The notes: generated by a model from the letters alone, not told the origin. Positions 11,071-20,047 are shown, numbered from the stretch's first letter. The stretch: 64,000 bases of DNA from Kiloniellales bacterium (GCA_028280455.1 JANQLT010000039.1:1-64000), one strand, 5' to 3'. Numbers and translations: made by a program.

Positions 11071-14000
11071 CTACTGCCGAGCGGCCTCTTCGCTGAGGCT
11101 GGCTTCCTGCCAGCGCTCGTTGTAGCGGGCGAGGAAGCTGTCGATGTGGGCGACGCCGCGCAGCTCGTCGGCGATCGAGGTGACCATGCCGCGGTCGAGA
11201 TCGCCGGTCAGCATGATGAAGGTGTCCTTGCGATCGCTGAGCTCCATGGAGGGGCCGAAGCGCCACTTGAGGTCGGCCAGGCCACCGAGGTCGTCGGCCA
11301 GCGCGTAGGCCACGGCGAGCGCGGTGATCAGCTCGGCCTGCTCGGCCTCGGGCGGCGCGTCGACCGGCAGCTCCTCGGGCAGCAAGGCGTCGATCACCTC
11401 CGCCGCGCCGGGCCAGTCCCGCCAGCGCCAGCGGATCTCGAAGCGCAGCCGCTGCGCCTGCGCGCTGTCGTCCGGGCCGAGCACGACCAGGGCCTCCTCG
11501 AACTGGTCCTTCAACGACAGGGCGCGCGCGCGCATGTAGCGCCGGGCGCGCTCCAGCGCCTCCGGCAGCGCCTCCTCGACGTCGCTCTCGTCGAGCCCGT
11601 CGAGGGCGCCGAGCGGGTCCTCGTTGAGCAGGTTGAGGTGGGCGATCTCGGCGCCGACCCGCGCCTTCTCGACACCATCGAGCCGATAGGTGACCTGGCG
11701 CTGCAGCAGTATGATGGCCTCGGGCAGCAGGTCCACCGCCGCCAGCTTCTTGGCCAGGCGCTCGACGACCTGATCGCCGGCCTCGCCCGGCGGTGTCAGC
11801 TCGCGAAACTCCTCGTAGAGCGCCAGCATCTTGATCGGCGCCAGCCCCGCGTCGCGCTCGCCCAGGAAGAGCTCGCGGAAGACCTGGCGCATGCGCTCCG
11901 TGACCTTACCGGCGCGGCCGACGTCGGCGAGGTTCGAGGCGGCCCGCCGGAAGGAAATCAGGCCCTCGCGGAACTTGCCCATCTCGATGAAGAGCTCGGC
12001 GCGCCGCTCGAGCAGGCCGAACTCGAAGGCATCGCCGCGCCAGGCGAACTGCAGGCTCTCGAGCGCCTCGATGGCCTGTGCCGGCGTCATCTCGCCGCGC
12101 TCCAGGGCGAGGTCGATCAAGGCCAGCTTGGCGCGGGCCTCGGCCCGGCGGTTGTCGGCCTTGCTGACCACCAGGTCCCAGTAGCGCTTGGCGCTGGAGG
12201 GATCGCTCTCGAGCAGGAGCCGGCGACCCTCCAGATAGCTGACGTCGCTGAGCAGCGCCTCGTCGGGCTCGTCGTCGCGGATCTTGCCGAGGAAGATACC
12301 GGCGGTCGCGGCGTCGCCGACTTCGATCTGGGCTTCCGCGGCCAGCAAGTGCAGCCGATGGCGCACCAGGGGAACGTAGTCGGCGATCAAGGCCGCCGAC
12401 TCCTTGAAGCCGGCGGCGGCATAGGCCCAATCGCGCGACAGCGCGGCCAGGCCCGCGCGCCAGAGGGTGGCCTCCGGCTCGCCCGTCAGGACGGACTCGT
12501 CCAGCAGCTCCCGCGCCTCGGCATACTGCTTGTTCAGGACGAAGCTGGCGCCGCGCATCACCAGCACCTGCGGGTCGCGGGCCAGCCTGGCGTCCTCCTC
12601 GACCAGCACCGCCAGGACGCCGGCCGCCTCGACGGTCAGGGCGTGCGCGAAATAGAAGCGCGCCAGGCGCAGCCGGGCCAGGCTGCGCTCCGGGCCGCGG
12701 GCCTGGGACTGGGCTTTCTGCAGCGCCTTGCGGCGCTTGATGAATTGGCGGAGACCGCCTTCGCGCCAGGCCCAGAGATCGAACAGCCGCTGACCCGGCG
12801 TGGCGACCAGAGGATCCGCTTCCGCCGCCTCGCGCTGCCGGCTCGACGACAGCAGCAGGCCGTTCGGGCCGGTGACCACCAGGGTCGAGCCGACGATCGA
12901 GATGGACAGCGATTCGGTCTTGGGCCGCAGGACGATGCCCTGCTCCGCCGCGAGCACGCGAAACTCGGGAAAGTCGTGCTGGCTGGCCAGCCCCTGGCCC
13001 GCCAGGCGGACCGGCGCCACGTAGAGGCGGTCGCCGAGCGAGGGATCGACGAAGCTCTGCAGGCGGCCGGGCTGCTTGAGCGGCACCATGGCGCGCGGCC
13101 GCACGCTCTTGGCGTCGAGCACGATGGTCAGGGGATGCTCGAGCCGGCTCGGCCGCACCCGCAGGTCGAGCACCCAGGCCATGCCCTCCGGGATCAGACG
13201 CGGCGACAGGCGGTGGGCGGCGGTCAGGCGCACCACGGTGCCGGTCGCCGAGCTCAGCGCGACCGGCGAGAGCTCGGGCGCGACGCCGGCGATCCGCTGG
13301 GCGAGGCCCGCCTCGGTGCGGCGGTCGAAGACCAGCCAGATGTGCTCGCCGCGTCGGAAGGTCGCCGCCGCGGTCGGCTCCGCCCAGTTGAAGCGCAGGG
13401 CGACCGGCTTCTCGCGTGGCGCCAGGTGGCCCGGCAAGGGCGCCGGGTCCGGCACGAAGCGGGCCGCTTCCTCGGCTTCTTCGGCTTCGCCGGCTTCGGC
13501 GTCCTCCGCCGTCGCTTCGCCGTCGGCCTCCACGGCCGCGACGAGATCCTCGGCAGACGTCGCCGCCTCGCCCTCGGCGGCCTCGGTCTCGGCGCTCTCC
13601 GTTTTGGCGCTCTCGGCTTTGGCGTCCTCGGCTTTGGCGGCGTCGGGCTTGGCGTCATCAGGCTTGGCGGCCGTCGCCTCGGGCTCGTCCGCCGCGGGTG
13701 CGGGCGCGGCGGCGTCTTCCGCCGTTTCCTTGGGCGCGGCCGCGTCGCGGGGCTTGGTCAGCGGGATCGGCGCCTTGACGGCGGGGCTCGGCGCCTCTTC
13801 GCTCTCAGGCTCCGGCTGGGGCTCCGGCTGGGGCTCCGGCTGGGGCTCCGGCTGGGGCTCCGGCTCGGACTCGCCGGCGGCCGGCGCGAGCCCGGCCTCG
13901 GCCAGCGCGGCGGCCACGTCTTCGGGCGTCGTCTCGGTCTTCTCCGGCGCCTCTTCGGCGGCAACCATCCGGTGCTGCTCGGACGGCTGAGGACGCTGGG

Positions 14001-14889
14001 CGTTCCAGGGGCCATCCGGCACGAGCCGAAGCGGCCGGCCCGGCTGGGTCGCGCCGGGCTCGACCGGCTTGGCTTTCGCCGCCGCGGCCTCCGCCGACGG
14101 CGCCGAAGGCTTGGCCGGCTCGGGCGGCTCGGCCTGTTTGGCCGGCTCGGGAGGCGGCGCCTTCGGCAGGGGGCGCGACACGTCGACCACGACCCGCAGG
14201 CCGTCTTTCCAATGGCGCAGCTTGGCGCCGCTGCGCAGGTCGATGTCGACGGCGAGCCCCGCGTCGCGCTGCCGAGGACGCACCTTGGCGATCTGCTTGA
14301 GCTTGCCGGTGCGCAGGCGAGTCGTGTCGAGCATGGCGGGCTTGTCGAACTGCAAGCGGACGCCGCCGCGCCGCTTGGCGACCTTGACCGAGACCGGCTC
14401 AGGCCAGTGGAAGACGAGCCGGCTGAGGTTCGAGTCCTGGGCGCCGCGCAGGGCGACGGTCGGCGGCGGCTTGGGCGGCGCCTGGCCCGGCGCCGGGCCG
14501 ACGTCGCGCGCCTTGGCCCGGTCGCCGCTGAAATGCAGGTCGAGGACGACCTTCGGCCCCAAGGTGAAGTGCTTCAGGGCATAGCTGCCCTTCAGCGTGA
14601 AGAGCACGCTGCGGCGATCGCCGGAGACCTGGGCGCCCGCGACGTATTTCTTGAGGCGCCTGTCGAGCACCTTGAGGTCGAAGTCGGCGGGCCGCGCGAA
14701 GCTGACCTCCAGGTAGCCGGCGCGAAGCTCGGCCTTGTAGCCGACCGGCTGCGGCCAATCGAAGACCATGCGCGCGAAGCCCGGGTGGACGCCCGTGCGC
14801 AGGCCGACCCGGCCGGCCTCGGCCGGCGCCGCCAACGCCAGCAGGGACAGGGTCACCAGCAGGGCGGCCAGGAGGCGCAGGGCGCTCAT
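11071..14889 (-). CDS. Large secreted TPR protein with N-terminal beta-type segments; motor accessory candidate
   Basis: 1272 residues from the ATG at 14889. A signal peptide (LLAALLVTLSLLALAAPAEA) is followed by two related beta-rich segments, about residues 28-120 and 140-230, each containing an F-W-P element (MVFDWPQPV, LVFHWPEPV), and a third at about 490-600 (LRFNWAEP). Between lies a 250-residue Pro/Ala/Glu-rich linker containing Pro-Glu-Gln repeats. From about residue 730 to the end the protein is helical with TPR-like repeats. I infer a periplasmic or envelope location. The ATG overlaps the stop of the MotB-like gene upstream (ATGA), tying it to that pair. With motE in the same run, a MotC-like periplasmic motor role is a reasonable guess, not a demonstrated one. 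Confidence 0.75.
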   Translation of the reverse strand: MSALRLLAALLVTLSLLALAAPAEAGRVGLRTGVHPGFARMVFDWPQPVGYKAELRAGYLEVSFARPADFDLKVLDRRLKKYVAGAQVSGDRRSVLFTLKGSYALKHFTLGPKVVLDLHFSGDRAKARDVGPAPGQAPPKPPPTVALRGAQDSNLSRLVFHWPEPVSVKVAKRRGGVRLQFDKPAMLDTTRLRTGKLKQIAKVRPRQRDAGLAVDIDLRSGAKLRHWKDGLRVVVDVSRPLPKAPPPEPAKQAEPPEPAKPSAPSAEAAAAKAKPVEPGATQPGRPLRLVPDGPWNAQRPQPSEQHRMVAAEEAPEKTETTPEDVAAALAEAGLAPAAGESEPEPQPEPQPEPQPEPQPEPESEEAPSPAVKAPIPLTKPRDAAAPKETAEDAAAPAPAADEPEATAAKPDDAKPDAAKAEDAKAESAKTESAETEAAEGEAATSAEDLVAAVEADGEATAEDAEAGEAEEAEEAARFVPDPAPLPGHLAPREKPVALRFNWAEPTAAATFRRGEHIWLVFDRRTEAGLAQRIAGVAPELSPVALSSATGTVVRLTAAHRLSPRLIPEGMAWVLDLRVRPSRLEHPLTIVLDAKSVRPRAMVPLKQPGRLQSFVDPSLGDRLYVAPVRLAGQGLASQHDFPEFRVLAAEQGIVLRPKTESLSISIVGSTLVVTGPNGLLLSSSRQREAAEADPLVATPGQRLFDLWAWREGGLRQFIKRRKALQKAQSQARGPERSLARLRLARFYFAHALTVEAAGVLAVLVEEDARLARDPQVLVMRGASFVLNKQYAEARELLDESVLTGEPEATLWRAGLAALSRDWAYAAAGFKESAALIADYVPLVRHRLHLLAAEAQIEVGDAATAGIFLGKIRDDEPDEALLSDVSYLEGRRLLLESDPSSAKRYWDLVVSKADNRRAEARAKLALIDLALERGEMTPAQAIEALESLQFAWRGDAFEFGLLERRAELFIEMGKFREGLISFRRAASNLADVGRAGKVTERMRQVFRELFLGERDAGLAPIKMLALYEEFRELTPPGEAGDQVVERLAKKLAAVDLLPEAIILLQRQVTYRLDGVEKARVGAEIAHLNLLNEDPLGALDGLDESDVEEALPEALERARRYMRARALSLKDQFEEALVVLGPDDSAQAQRLRFEIRWRWRDWPGAAEVIDALLPEELPVDAPPEAEQAELITALAVAYALADDLGGLADLKWRFGPSMELSDRKDTFIMLTGDLDRGMVTSIADELRGVAHIDSFLARYNERWQEASLSEEAARQ
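13808..13867 (-). repeat. 12-base tandem repeat encoding Pro-Glu-Gln/Pro-Glu-Pro units
   Basis: Five consecutive units of GGCTCCGGCTGG (plus-strand reading), the last one degenerate, in frame within the linker of the TPR protein at about residues 341-360, where they encode PEPQ repeats. A likely site of slippage-driven length variation. Confidence 0.9.
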
Positions 14890-15614
14890 GGCAGGCTCTC
14901 CCCGAGGTCGCCGTGGATCACGATCTCGACCCGGCGGGCCAGCGCCAAGCGATTCGCCGCCGGTTGCCCGGGCGCGGTCTCCGCGAAGCGGGCATCGCCC
15001 CGGCCGAGCGCCGAGAGCGGCCGGCGGTAGCCGGCGGCCTCGATCAGGGCGGCGACCGCCATCGCCCGGCCCAAGGACAGCTCCCAGTTGGAGCCGATCT
15101 CTTCCGGCACCGGCCGCGGATCCGCATGCCCCAGGACCTCGATCCGGTTGTCGATGTTGCGCAGGCTGGCGGCTAGGCCCGCGACCGCGCGCTGCCCGGC
15201 CGGGTCGAGCGTGACCGCGCCGGGCGCGAAGAGCAGGCGCGTCGGCAGGGAGATCACCAGGCGGTCCTCCTGCCGCTCGATCTCGACCTCGCCGAGCGTC
15301 TCGCCCTCGGCCATCGACTGGCGCAGCAGCCCGGCCAGGTAGTCCAGGTCGCGGCCCGGCACCGCCGTGGCGGGCGTCAGCGGCGCCGGCGCATCCGGCA
15401 CGGTGAGCGTGACGGTCGGCCGCAGGTCGTCGCCGTCGCTGAAGCGCAGACGAAGCTTCTCCCAGGTCTCCTCCTCCAAGGCCGACATGGCGAAGAGCAT
15501 CACCATGAAGGTGATCAGCAGGGCCGTGAGGTCGATGAAGGTGACCATCCAGGGCACCCCGGCGCTTTGCGCCGGCCGCGGCACCGAGGACGCCGGCATC
15601 GGGCGGGGCGTCAT
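14886..15614 (-). CDS. MotB/OmpA-type stator-like protein
   Basis: 242 residues. A single N-terminal membrane helix, VPWMVTFIDLTALLITFMVM, places Asp28 where MotB and PomB carry their ion-binding aspartate (the F-x-D-L pattern), and the C-terminal half is an OmpA/peptidoglycan-binding domain with the typical GHADPRP and NRLALARRVEI elements. It therefore looks like a true stator B subunit. It overlaps the preceding MotB-like gene and the following TPR gene by four bases each. The matching A subunit candidate, motA, is encoded about 40 kb away at 56161. Confidence in the family is high; calling it the MotB that pairs with that MotA is inference. Confidence 0.85.
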   Translation of the reverse strand: MTPRPMPASSVPRPAQSAGVPWMVTFIDLTALLITFMVMLFAMSALEEETWEKLRLRFSDGDDLRPTVTLTVPDAPAPLTPATAVPGRDLDYLAGLLRQSMAEGETLGEVEIERQEDRLVISLPTRLLFAPGAVTLDPAGQRAVAGLAASLRNIDNRIEVLGHADPRPVPEEIGSNWELSLGRAMAVAALIEAAGYRRPLSALGRGDARFAETAPGQPAANRLALARRVEIVIHGDLGESLP

Positions 15615-16327
15615 GACGGCGGAACCGCCGCTGGAACAGCATCGGCATTGGCATCGGCGTCGGGCGCCGTCGGCGCGCTGTCGTAGAAGCGGAACAGGAC
15701 CAGCAAGTGCCCGGGCGCGTCGGGCCGGACGCCGGCGGTCAGCCGCTCCGCCGCCAGGCCACGCTCTATCAAGGCGCGGACCAGGGTGCCGGCGCGTCTG
15801 GCGGCGAGCCAGCCCGGCGAGTCCGGCGAGGGCTCGGCGTCCTGTAGATCGGCCGTGCCGTGGAGGATCTCGGTCTCGATCAGGATCGGCCGCTCGGCCT
15901 GACGGGCGATGGCGCCGGCGATTCCGTCGAGCAGCCGTTCGGCCGGGCCGAGCAAGGCAGCGCGCTCGCTGGCGAAGAGCGGCTCCGTGGCAAGCTCGAG
16001 CCGCAGAACGGTGCTGCCGGCCGCGCTGTTCCGCACGACCTCGGCCTGGTCTCCCGCCAAGGCGCCCAAGAGCTCCTCGACCGCCGAGGCGGCCGCCAGC
16101 GCGGCACCGCTCTCGGCCTTCTGGGAGCCGCGCAGCCGCAGCGCCAGGACCTCGTGGTCGAAGGCCTGTTGGACGCTTCTGATGACGTCGCGGGAGCGGC
16201 TCTCGTCGGGATGCGTGAGCGCGTTCAGGAGGATGAAGAAGGCCAGCAGCAGCAGGTAGAGCGCCAGCAGCGTGAAGTGGCTGCGCTCACCGCTGGAGAG
16301 GTCGTCGCTCTGGAGCGGCCGCAGCAT
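15611..16327 (-). CDS. Second MotB/OmpA-like membrane protein, lacking the membrane aspartate
   Basis: 238 residues with one N-terminal membrane helix (HFTLLALYLLLLAFFILLNAL) and a periplasmic part faintly resembling the OmpA/MotB fold (ILIETEILHG, LAARRAGTLVRALIERGL). Unlike its neighbour it has no acidic residue in the membrane helix, so it is unlikely to conduct ions itself. The stop overlaps the start of the aspartate-bearing MotB-like gene (ATGA). A hetero-pair of the two, anchored to the large TPR protein, is a plausible arrangement; this is inference from operon structure. Confidence 0.7.
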   Translation of the reverse strand: MLRPLQSDDLSSGERSHFTLLALYLLLLAFFILLNALTHPDESRSRDVIRSVQQAFDHEVLALRLRGSQKAESGAALAAASAVEELLGALAGDQAEVVRNSAAGSTVLRLELATEPLFASERAALLGPAERLLDGIAGAIARQAERPILIETEILHGTADLQDAEPSPDSPGWLAARRAGTLVRALIERGLAAERLTAGVRPDAPGHLLVLFRFYDSAPTAPDADANADAVPAAVPPS

Positions 16328-16333
16328 GAGCCA

Positions 16334-17020
16334 TCAGTCAAAGCCGAGCAGCGCGTCGATCTCGTCCTGAGTCTTGGCTTCACCCGGCTTTTGCGGGCCG
16401 TTCATGAGGTCCTCGTCCGGCCGCGCGACCTTACCTGGCGGCGGCCCGAGAGGCGTCGGGGAGGTCCCGGGCGCGCCGCCCGGCAGACCCTCGAACTCGG
16501 CACCGAAGGCCTGTAGCAGCCCTTCGATGCGGTGCTCGATGTGCTGCAGAGCGCCGACCACCTTGCCGATCCGCTGACCGGTCAGGTCCTGGAAGCCGCA
16601 GGCTTCGTAGACCTCGGTCACCGCGTTGGTGACCTTCTCGGCGAGCGCCGGATCCATCTCCTCGCAAAGGGTCTCGATGGTCTCGACGGCCGAGAAGATG
16701 CTGTTGGTCGCCTCCTCGGTCTGGCCGACGATCACTTCGAGCTCGTCGGTCGCCGTCGCCAAATGCTCGTGCTTGATCTCTTCCGGACGCAGGGAGGCGA
16801 TCTCCGCCTTGGCCGTCTGGATGAACCTGGCGAGAACTTCGATCTCTCGGAACAGGTTGTGATTGACCGTCGAAACGTCGCCACTTACCGAGGCCATGAC
16901 ACTCTCCACAACATCGACGATGTCGGCCGGATCGACCGTTTCGGGTTTGCGGGCCAACGCCGCGATTTGTTCGTCGAGCTCATCGCGCCGCTGCTGCATT
17001 GCCGCACCCTTCGATCCCAT
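16334..17020 (-). CDS. cheZ: CheZ-type CheY-P phosphatase
   Basis: 228 residues, mostly one long helical bundle. The catalytic region reads ACGFQDLTGQRIGKVV; the Q-D-x-T-G-Q pattern supplies the Asp and Gln used by CheZ to hydrolyse CheY phosphate. The extreme C-terminus, TQDEIDALLGFD, is a CheY-binding tail and looks very like the FliM N-terminal peptide LDQDEIDSLLGLD encoded nearby. The ATG at 17020 has a poor ribosome site; a second ATG at 16999 is preceded by AAGGG eight bases away and may be the true start. Adjacent to cheY. Confidence 0.88.
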   Translation of the reverse strand: MGSKGAAMQQRRDELDEQIAALARKPETVDPADIVDVVESVMASVSGDVSTVNHNLFREIEVLARFIQTAKAEIASLRPEEIKHEHLATATDELEVIVGQTEEATNSIFSAVETIETLCEEMDPALAEKVTNAVTEVYEACGFQDLTGQRIGKVVGALQHIEHRIEGLLQAFGAEFEGLPGGAPGTSPTPLGPPPGKVARPDEDLMNGPQKPGEAKTQDEIDALLGFD

Positions 17021-17035
17021 CCCAAGAGTCGCCGA

Positions 17036-17425
17036 TCAGAAGTTACCGAGGACGGCGTTGAGCTTTCCCTTGAGGGTGGCGGCGTTGAAGGGCTTGACGA
17101 TGTAGTTGTTGACCCCCGCCTCCTTGGCAGCGACCACGTTCTCGCTCTTGCTCTCGGCCGTGACCATGATGAAGGGCGTCTTCTGCAGGCGACCGTCGGC
17201 GCGGACCTCCTTGAGCAGCTCCAGGCCGCTCATGGGCTCCATGTTCCAATCGGAGATCACCAAGCCGAAGTTGCCGTCCCGCAGCTTCTGCAGCGCAGCG
17301 GCACCATCGGTCGCTTCGTCAACGTTGGTGAATCCGAGCTGCTTGAGCAGATTGCGGATGATCCTCAGCATCGTCTTGTAATCGTCGACGATGAGTATCG
17401 GCATGTTCATATCGACAGCGGCCAT
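17036..17425 (-). CDS. cheY: Chemotaxis response regulator CheY
   Basis: 129-residue single-domain receiver: acidic pocket ILIVDDYKTM, phospho-acceptor aspartate in LVISDWNMEPMSG, switch threonine in FIMVTAES and lysine in YIVKPF. When phosphorylated it binds the FliM peptide and changes motor rotation. ATG at 17425 with an AGGAGA ribosome site. It precedes cheZ by 15 bases; a near-consensus CtrA box lies 75 bases upstream. Confidence 0.97.
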   Translation of the reverse strand: MAAVDMNMPILIVDDYKTMLRIIRNLLKQLGFTNVDEATDGAAALQKLRDGNFGLVISDWNMEPMSGLELLKEVRADGRLQKTPFIMVTAESKSENVVAAKEAGVNNYIVKPFNAATLKGKLNAVLGNF

Positions 17426-17499
17426 CGGTTTCTCCTGCTGGCGGATTCGGGCCTGGCAATAGGCCGTATGACAGATCTCAGGACGCTATCGAAGCGCCG

Positions 17500-17514
17500 T
17501 TAAAACTGGGTAAA
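17500..17514 (-). promoter_or_regulatory. Candidate CtrA box upstream of cheY
   Basis: Minus-strand TTTA-CCCAGTT-TTAA: seven of eight bases of TTAA-N7-TTAA at the correct spacing, in the 119-base gap between motE and cheY, suggesting that cheY-cheZ and the motor genes have a CtrA-dependent start of their own. Confidence 0.5.
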
Positions 17515-17544
17515 CCCTGATCGGATGAATTCGGGAATCTCCCG

Positions 17545-18357
17545 CTACTGGCGCGCGAAAGGCATGGTCCGGCGCTGCGCCAGCTCGAGGGTGACGGTCT
17601 TGGCCCTTGTGGGGTTCATCTTGGCGAGGATCGGCGCGCTCTTGCGCTCCTTCATCCGGCCTATCACATCGAGCAAGACCAGAATGTCTAGCTCCTCGAA
17701 GATGCGCGCCGCGTCCTTGGGCTTCATGCTCTCGTAGATCTTGACCAGGCTTTGCAAGCGGGCCTCCTCCTCCTCGTCGTACTGCACGAGAAGGCTCTCG
17801 ATCACCGCCTGCAGCTCCTTCAGCTCGTTCATCTTGTCGGCGATGCGGGCTTCGGTCGCCTCGAGCAGGGATTCCCGCTCGTCCAGCTTGCGGGAGCGCT
17901 CGCTCAAGGCCTCGCGCCGCTCGACCAGGCGCTGGAGCAGCTCCAGCTCTTCGTCCGACATGTCGAAGGGGTCGCGCACCGGGTTGCTCGGCGGCGCCGG
18001 CCCGTCCGAGTCCGTCTCGTCGAGCGCGGCGGTCTCGGCCTCCCCGGACTCGTCCGAGGCTTCCGCTTCGTCGGCGCCGGCGGCCGGCTCGATGAGGGCT
18101 TCGGGCGACGGCGGCAGGGCGAGCGGCGCCTCGGCGACGCTGCGCGGCACCATGCCATCGGCGCCGAGCGACGTCGGCCGGGCCTCGTCCGCCATCGGCT
18201 GAATGTCGGCCAGCGCGCGGGTGATCGAAGGCGGCCGCTCGTCTCGCTCGGCCTCGTCACCATCGACGACGGCGAACATCACGCCGCCGGCCTTGCCGAC
18301 CAGCGCGACGGCGGCCAGGACGGCGAGGACCGGCAATATGCGGACCGCCTGAAACAT
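17545..18357 (-). CDS. motE: MotE-like flagellar motor chaperone
   Basis: 270 residues: an N-terminal membrane or signal segment (about residues 8-30), a variable acidic linker, a coiled coil (about 130-195, ERREALSERSRKLDERESLL), and a C-terminal MgtE-N-like domain with VKIYESMKPKDAARIFEEL and ILAKMNPTRAKTVT. This architecture is that of MotE, which in Sinorhizobium is a periplasmic chaperone for the motor protein MotC. No recognisable MotC is in the window; the secreted TPR protein at 11071 is the best candidate client. Follows the pflI-like gene by 11 bases. Confidence 0.85.
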   Translation of the reverse strand: MFQAVRILPVLAVLAAVALVGKAGGVMFAVVDGDEAERDERPPSITRALADIQPMADEARPTSLGADGMVPRSVAEAPLALPPSPEALIEPAAGADEAEASDESGEAETAALDETDSDGPAPPSNPVRDPFDMSDEELELLQRLVERREALSERSRKLDERESLLEATEARIADKMNELKELQAVIESLLVQYDEEEEARLQSLVKIYESMKPKDAARIFEELDILVLLDVIGRMKERKSAPILAKMNPTRAKTVTLELAQRRTMPFARQ

Positions 18358-18368
18358 GGCTCGGCGCC

Positions 18369-18917
18369 TCAGCGCATACCGCGCAGCGCTTTGACGATCG
18401 ATCCGCCGGCGGCCCGTGCCGGCTCTTCCGCCTCCTCCTCGGCCAGGCCGACGAAGAGCTTGGCCGGCGTCGGCCGCGCCTTGGACCTGGGCTTGGGTGC
18501 CGGCGCAGGCTCGGCGACGGGCTTGGGCTTGCGGTCGAGCGGCAGGCGCTCGACGACCTCGTCCTGGAAGGCCTGCGCCCCGGCGTCCTCGTGGCGGCGG
18601 GCCACGCTGATCGCCGTCTCCAGGCGGCTCGCGGCCAGCTCGGCGCGCTCGATCAGGGCCTCGATCTCGCCGCCATGGCCGCGGGCGCTGTCGATCTTGC
18701 GGTCGAGGTCGCGGCCCAGGCTGTTGGCGACGTTGTGGATCTCGTTCAAGCCGGAGTCGGCCTGGCTGATGGCTTCGGCCAGGGAGTTGACCACCCGCTC
18801 CAGCTCGCCGCGGGAATCGCGCAAGACGCGAAGCCGCTGGTTGAGCACGTAGGCGTAGCCGATCGCGACGCCAAGCAGCAGCACGATCAGGGCATCGAAG
18901 ATGTAGCTGAGGATCAT
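18369..18917 (-). CDS. DUF6468 flagellar protein (PflI-like)
   Basis: 182 residues: one N-terminal membrane helix (LSYIFDALIVLLLGVAIGYA), then a coiled-coil region (about residues 28-105, RDSRGELERVVNSLAEAIS) and a proline-rich basic tail. Matches in size, shape and place the protein encoded just after fliM in alphaproteobacteria, called PflI in Caulobacter, where it affects flagellar positioning. Its ATG overlaps the fliM stop by one base (TGATG). Family assignment by recognition; function by context. Confidence 0.75.
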   Translation of the reverse strand: MILSYIFDALIVLLLGVAIGYAYVLNQRLRVLRDSRGELERVVNSLAEAISQADSGLNEIHNVANSLGRDLDRKIDSARGHGGEIEALIERAELAASRLETAISVARRHEDAGAQAFQDEVVERLPLDRKPKPVAEPAPAPKPRSKARPTPAKLFVGLAEEEAEEPARAAGGSIVKALRGMR

Positions 18918-20008
18918 CAGACGTTCTCGGGATCGCGGATCAGACGGTCGTTGACGCGGAGTGCGATGTTGCTGTTACGGCGGCCCATCTGGCCGCGGAA
19001 CATCTTCACGTCGCCGCAGCGCAGCTCGACCATGGAGCTCGGGGTGCAGGCCAGCTCGAGCCGGCTGCCCTCCCTCCAGCGCATGACCTCGCCGAGGGTC
19101 AGCTCGAGCTCGTCGAGCACGCCCTTGATCTCGACCTCGGTCTGCCAGAGCTCGGCGGTCAAGTGGCCTTCCCAGATCGAGTCACGGCCGAACTTCTCGC
19201 CCATGAACATCTGCAGCAGCAGCTCGCGCACCGGCTCCAGGGTGGCGTAGGGCAGCAGCAGCTCGACCCGGCCGCCGCGGTCCTCCATGTCGACGCGCAG
19301 CTTGGCCACGATGGCCGCGTTGCCGGGCCGGGCGATGGTCGCGAAGCGCGGGTTGGTCTCCAGGCGCTCGAAGCGGAAGGTCACCGGCGAGAGCGGATCG
19401 AAGGCGGCGGAGAGGTCGGCCAGCACGACGTGCAGCATGCGCTCGACCAGGTTGCGCTCGATGGTCGTGTAGGGCCGGCCCTCGATGCGCATCGCCGCCG
19501 TGCCCCGGCGGCCGCCGAGCAGGACGTCGACGATCGAGTAGATCAGCGCGCTGTCGACCGTCATAAGGCCGAAGTTGTCCCACTCCTCGGCCTTGAAGAC
19601 CGTCAGCATGGCCGGCAGCGGAATCGAGTTCAGATAGTCGCCGAAACGGGCCGAGGTGATGCTGTCCAGGCTGACCTCGACGTTGTCGGAGGTGAAGTTG
19701 CGCAGCGAGGTCGACATCATGCGCACGAGGCGGTCGAAGACCACCTCGAGCATCGGCAGGCGCTCGTAGGAGACCAGCGCCGAGTTGAGGATCGCCGAGA
19801 TGCCCGACTGGTCGTTGTCGTCAGAGGCCGCGGCGTCGAGGCCGAGGAGCGAGTCGATCTCGTCCTGGTCCAGGACGCGCATGGCATTGCCGTCGTCGGC
19901 GCCCATATCGCCGCCGCCGTCGTCGTCGGCCATGGCCTCCCATTCGGCCATCAAGGCGTCTTGATCGACTTCGCCCTCTTCTACAGTGCCGTCTGGCGCT
20001 TCCGCCAT
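18917..20008 (-). CDS. fliM: Flagellar switch protein FliM
   Basis: C-ring protein that binds CheY-P and transmits the directional signal to FliG. 363 residues. The N-terminal region includes an acidic extension, then the CheY-binding peptide LDQDEIDSLLGLD at about residues 45-57; the middle CheC-like domain contains VDSALIYSIVDVLLGG; the C-terminal FliN-like domain follows (TEVEIKGVLDELELTLGEVM). The peptide is displaced from the usual extreme N-terminus by roughly 40 residues of acidic sequence. Downstream of fliL and coupled to the pflI-like gene. Confidence 0.98.
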   Translation of the reverse strand: MAEAPDGTVEEGEVDQDALMAEWEAMADDDGGGDMGADDGNAMRVLDQDEIDSLLGLDAAASDDNDQSGISAILNSALVSYERLPMLEVVFDRLVRMMSTSLRNFTSDNVEVSLDSITSARFGDYLNSIPLPAMLTVFKAEEWDNFGLMTVDSALIYSIVDVLLGGRRGTAAMRIEGRPYTTIERNLVERMLHVVLADLSAAFDPLSPVTFRFERLETNPRFATIARPGNAAIVAKLRVDMEDRGGRVELLLPYATLEPVRELLLQMFMGEKFGRDSIWEGHLTAELWQTEVEIKGVLDELELTLGEVMRWREGSRLELACTPSSMVELRCGDVKMFRGQMGRRNSNIALRVNDRLIRDPENV

Positions 20009-20047
20009 GCTTGCTCCCGTTGACTCAACGCCTGCCCCTTTGGGCGG

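Noticed and set aside
13808-13867. 12-base direct repeats as a CRISPR or regulatory array
   Set aside because: No spacers, and the repeats are in frame and encode a Pro-Glu-Gln linker.
11146-15030. Plus-strand open frame of 1294 codons opposite the TPR and MotB-like genes
   Set aside because: Its composition is that of reverse-complemented coding sequence and it spans two overlapping real genes; no signal peptide, domain or ribosome site.
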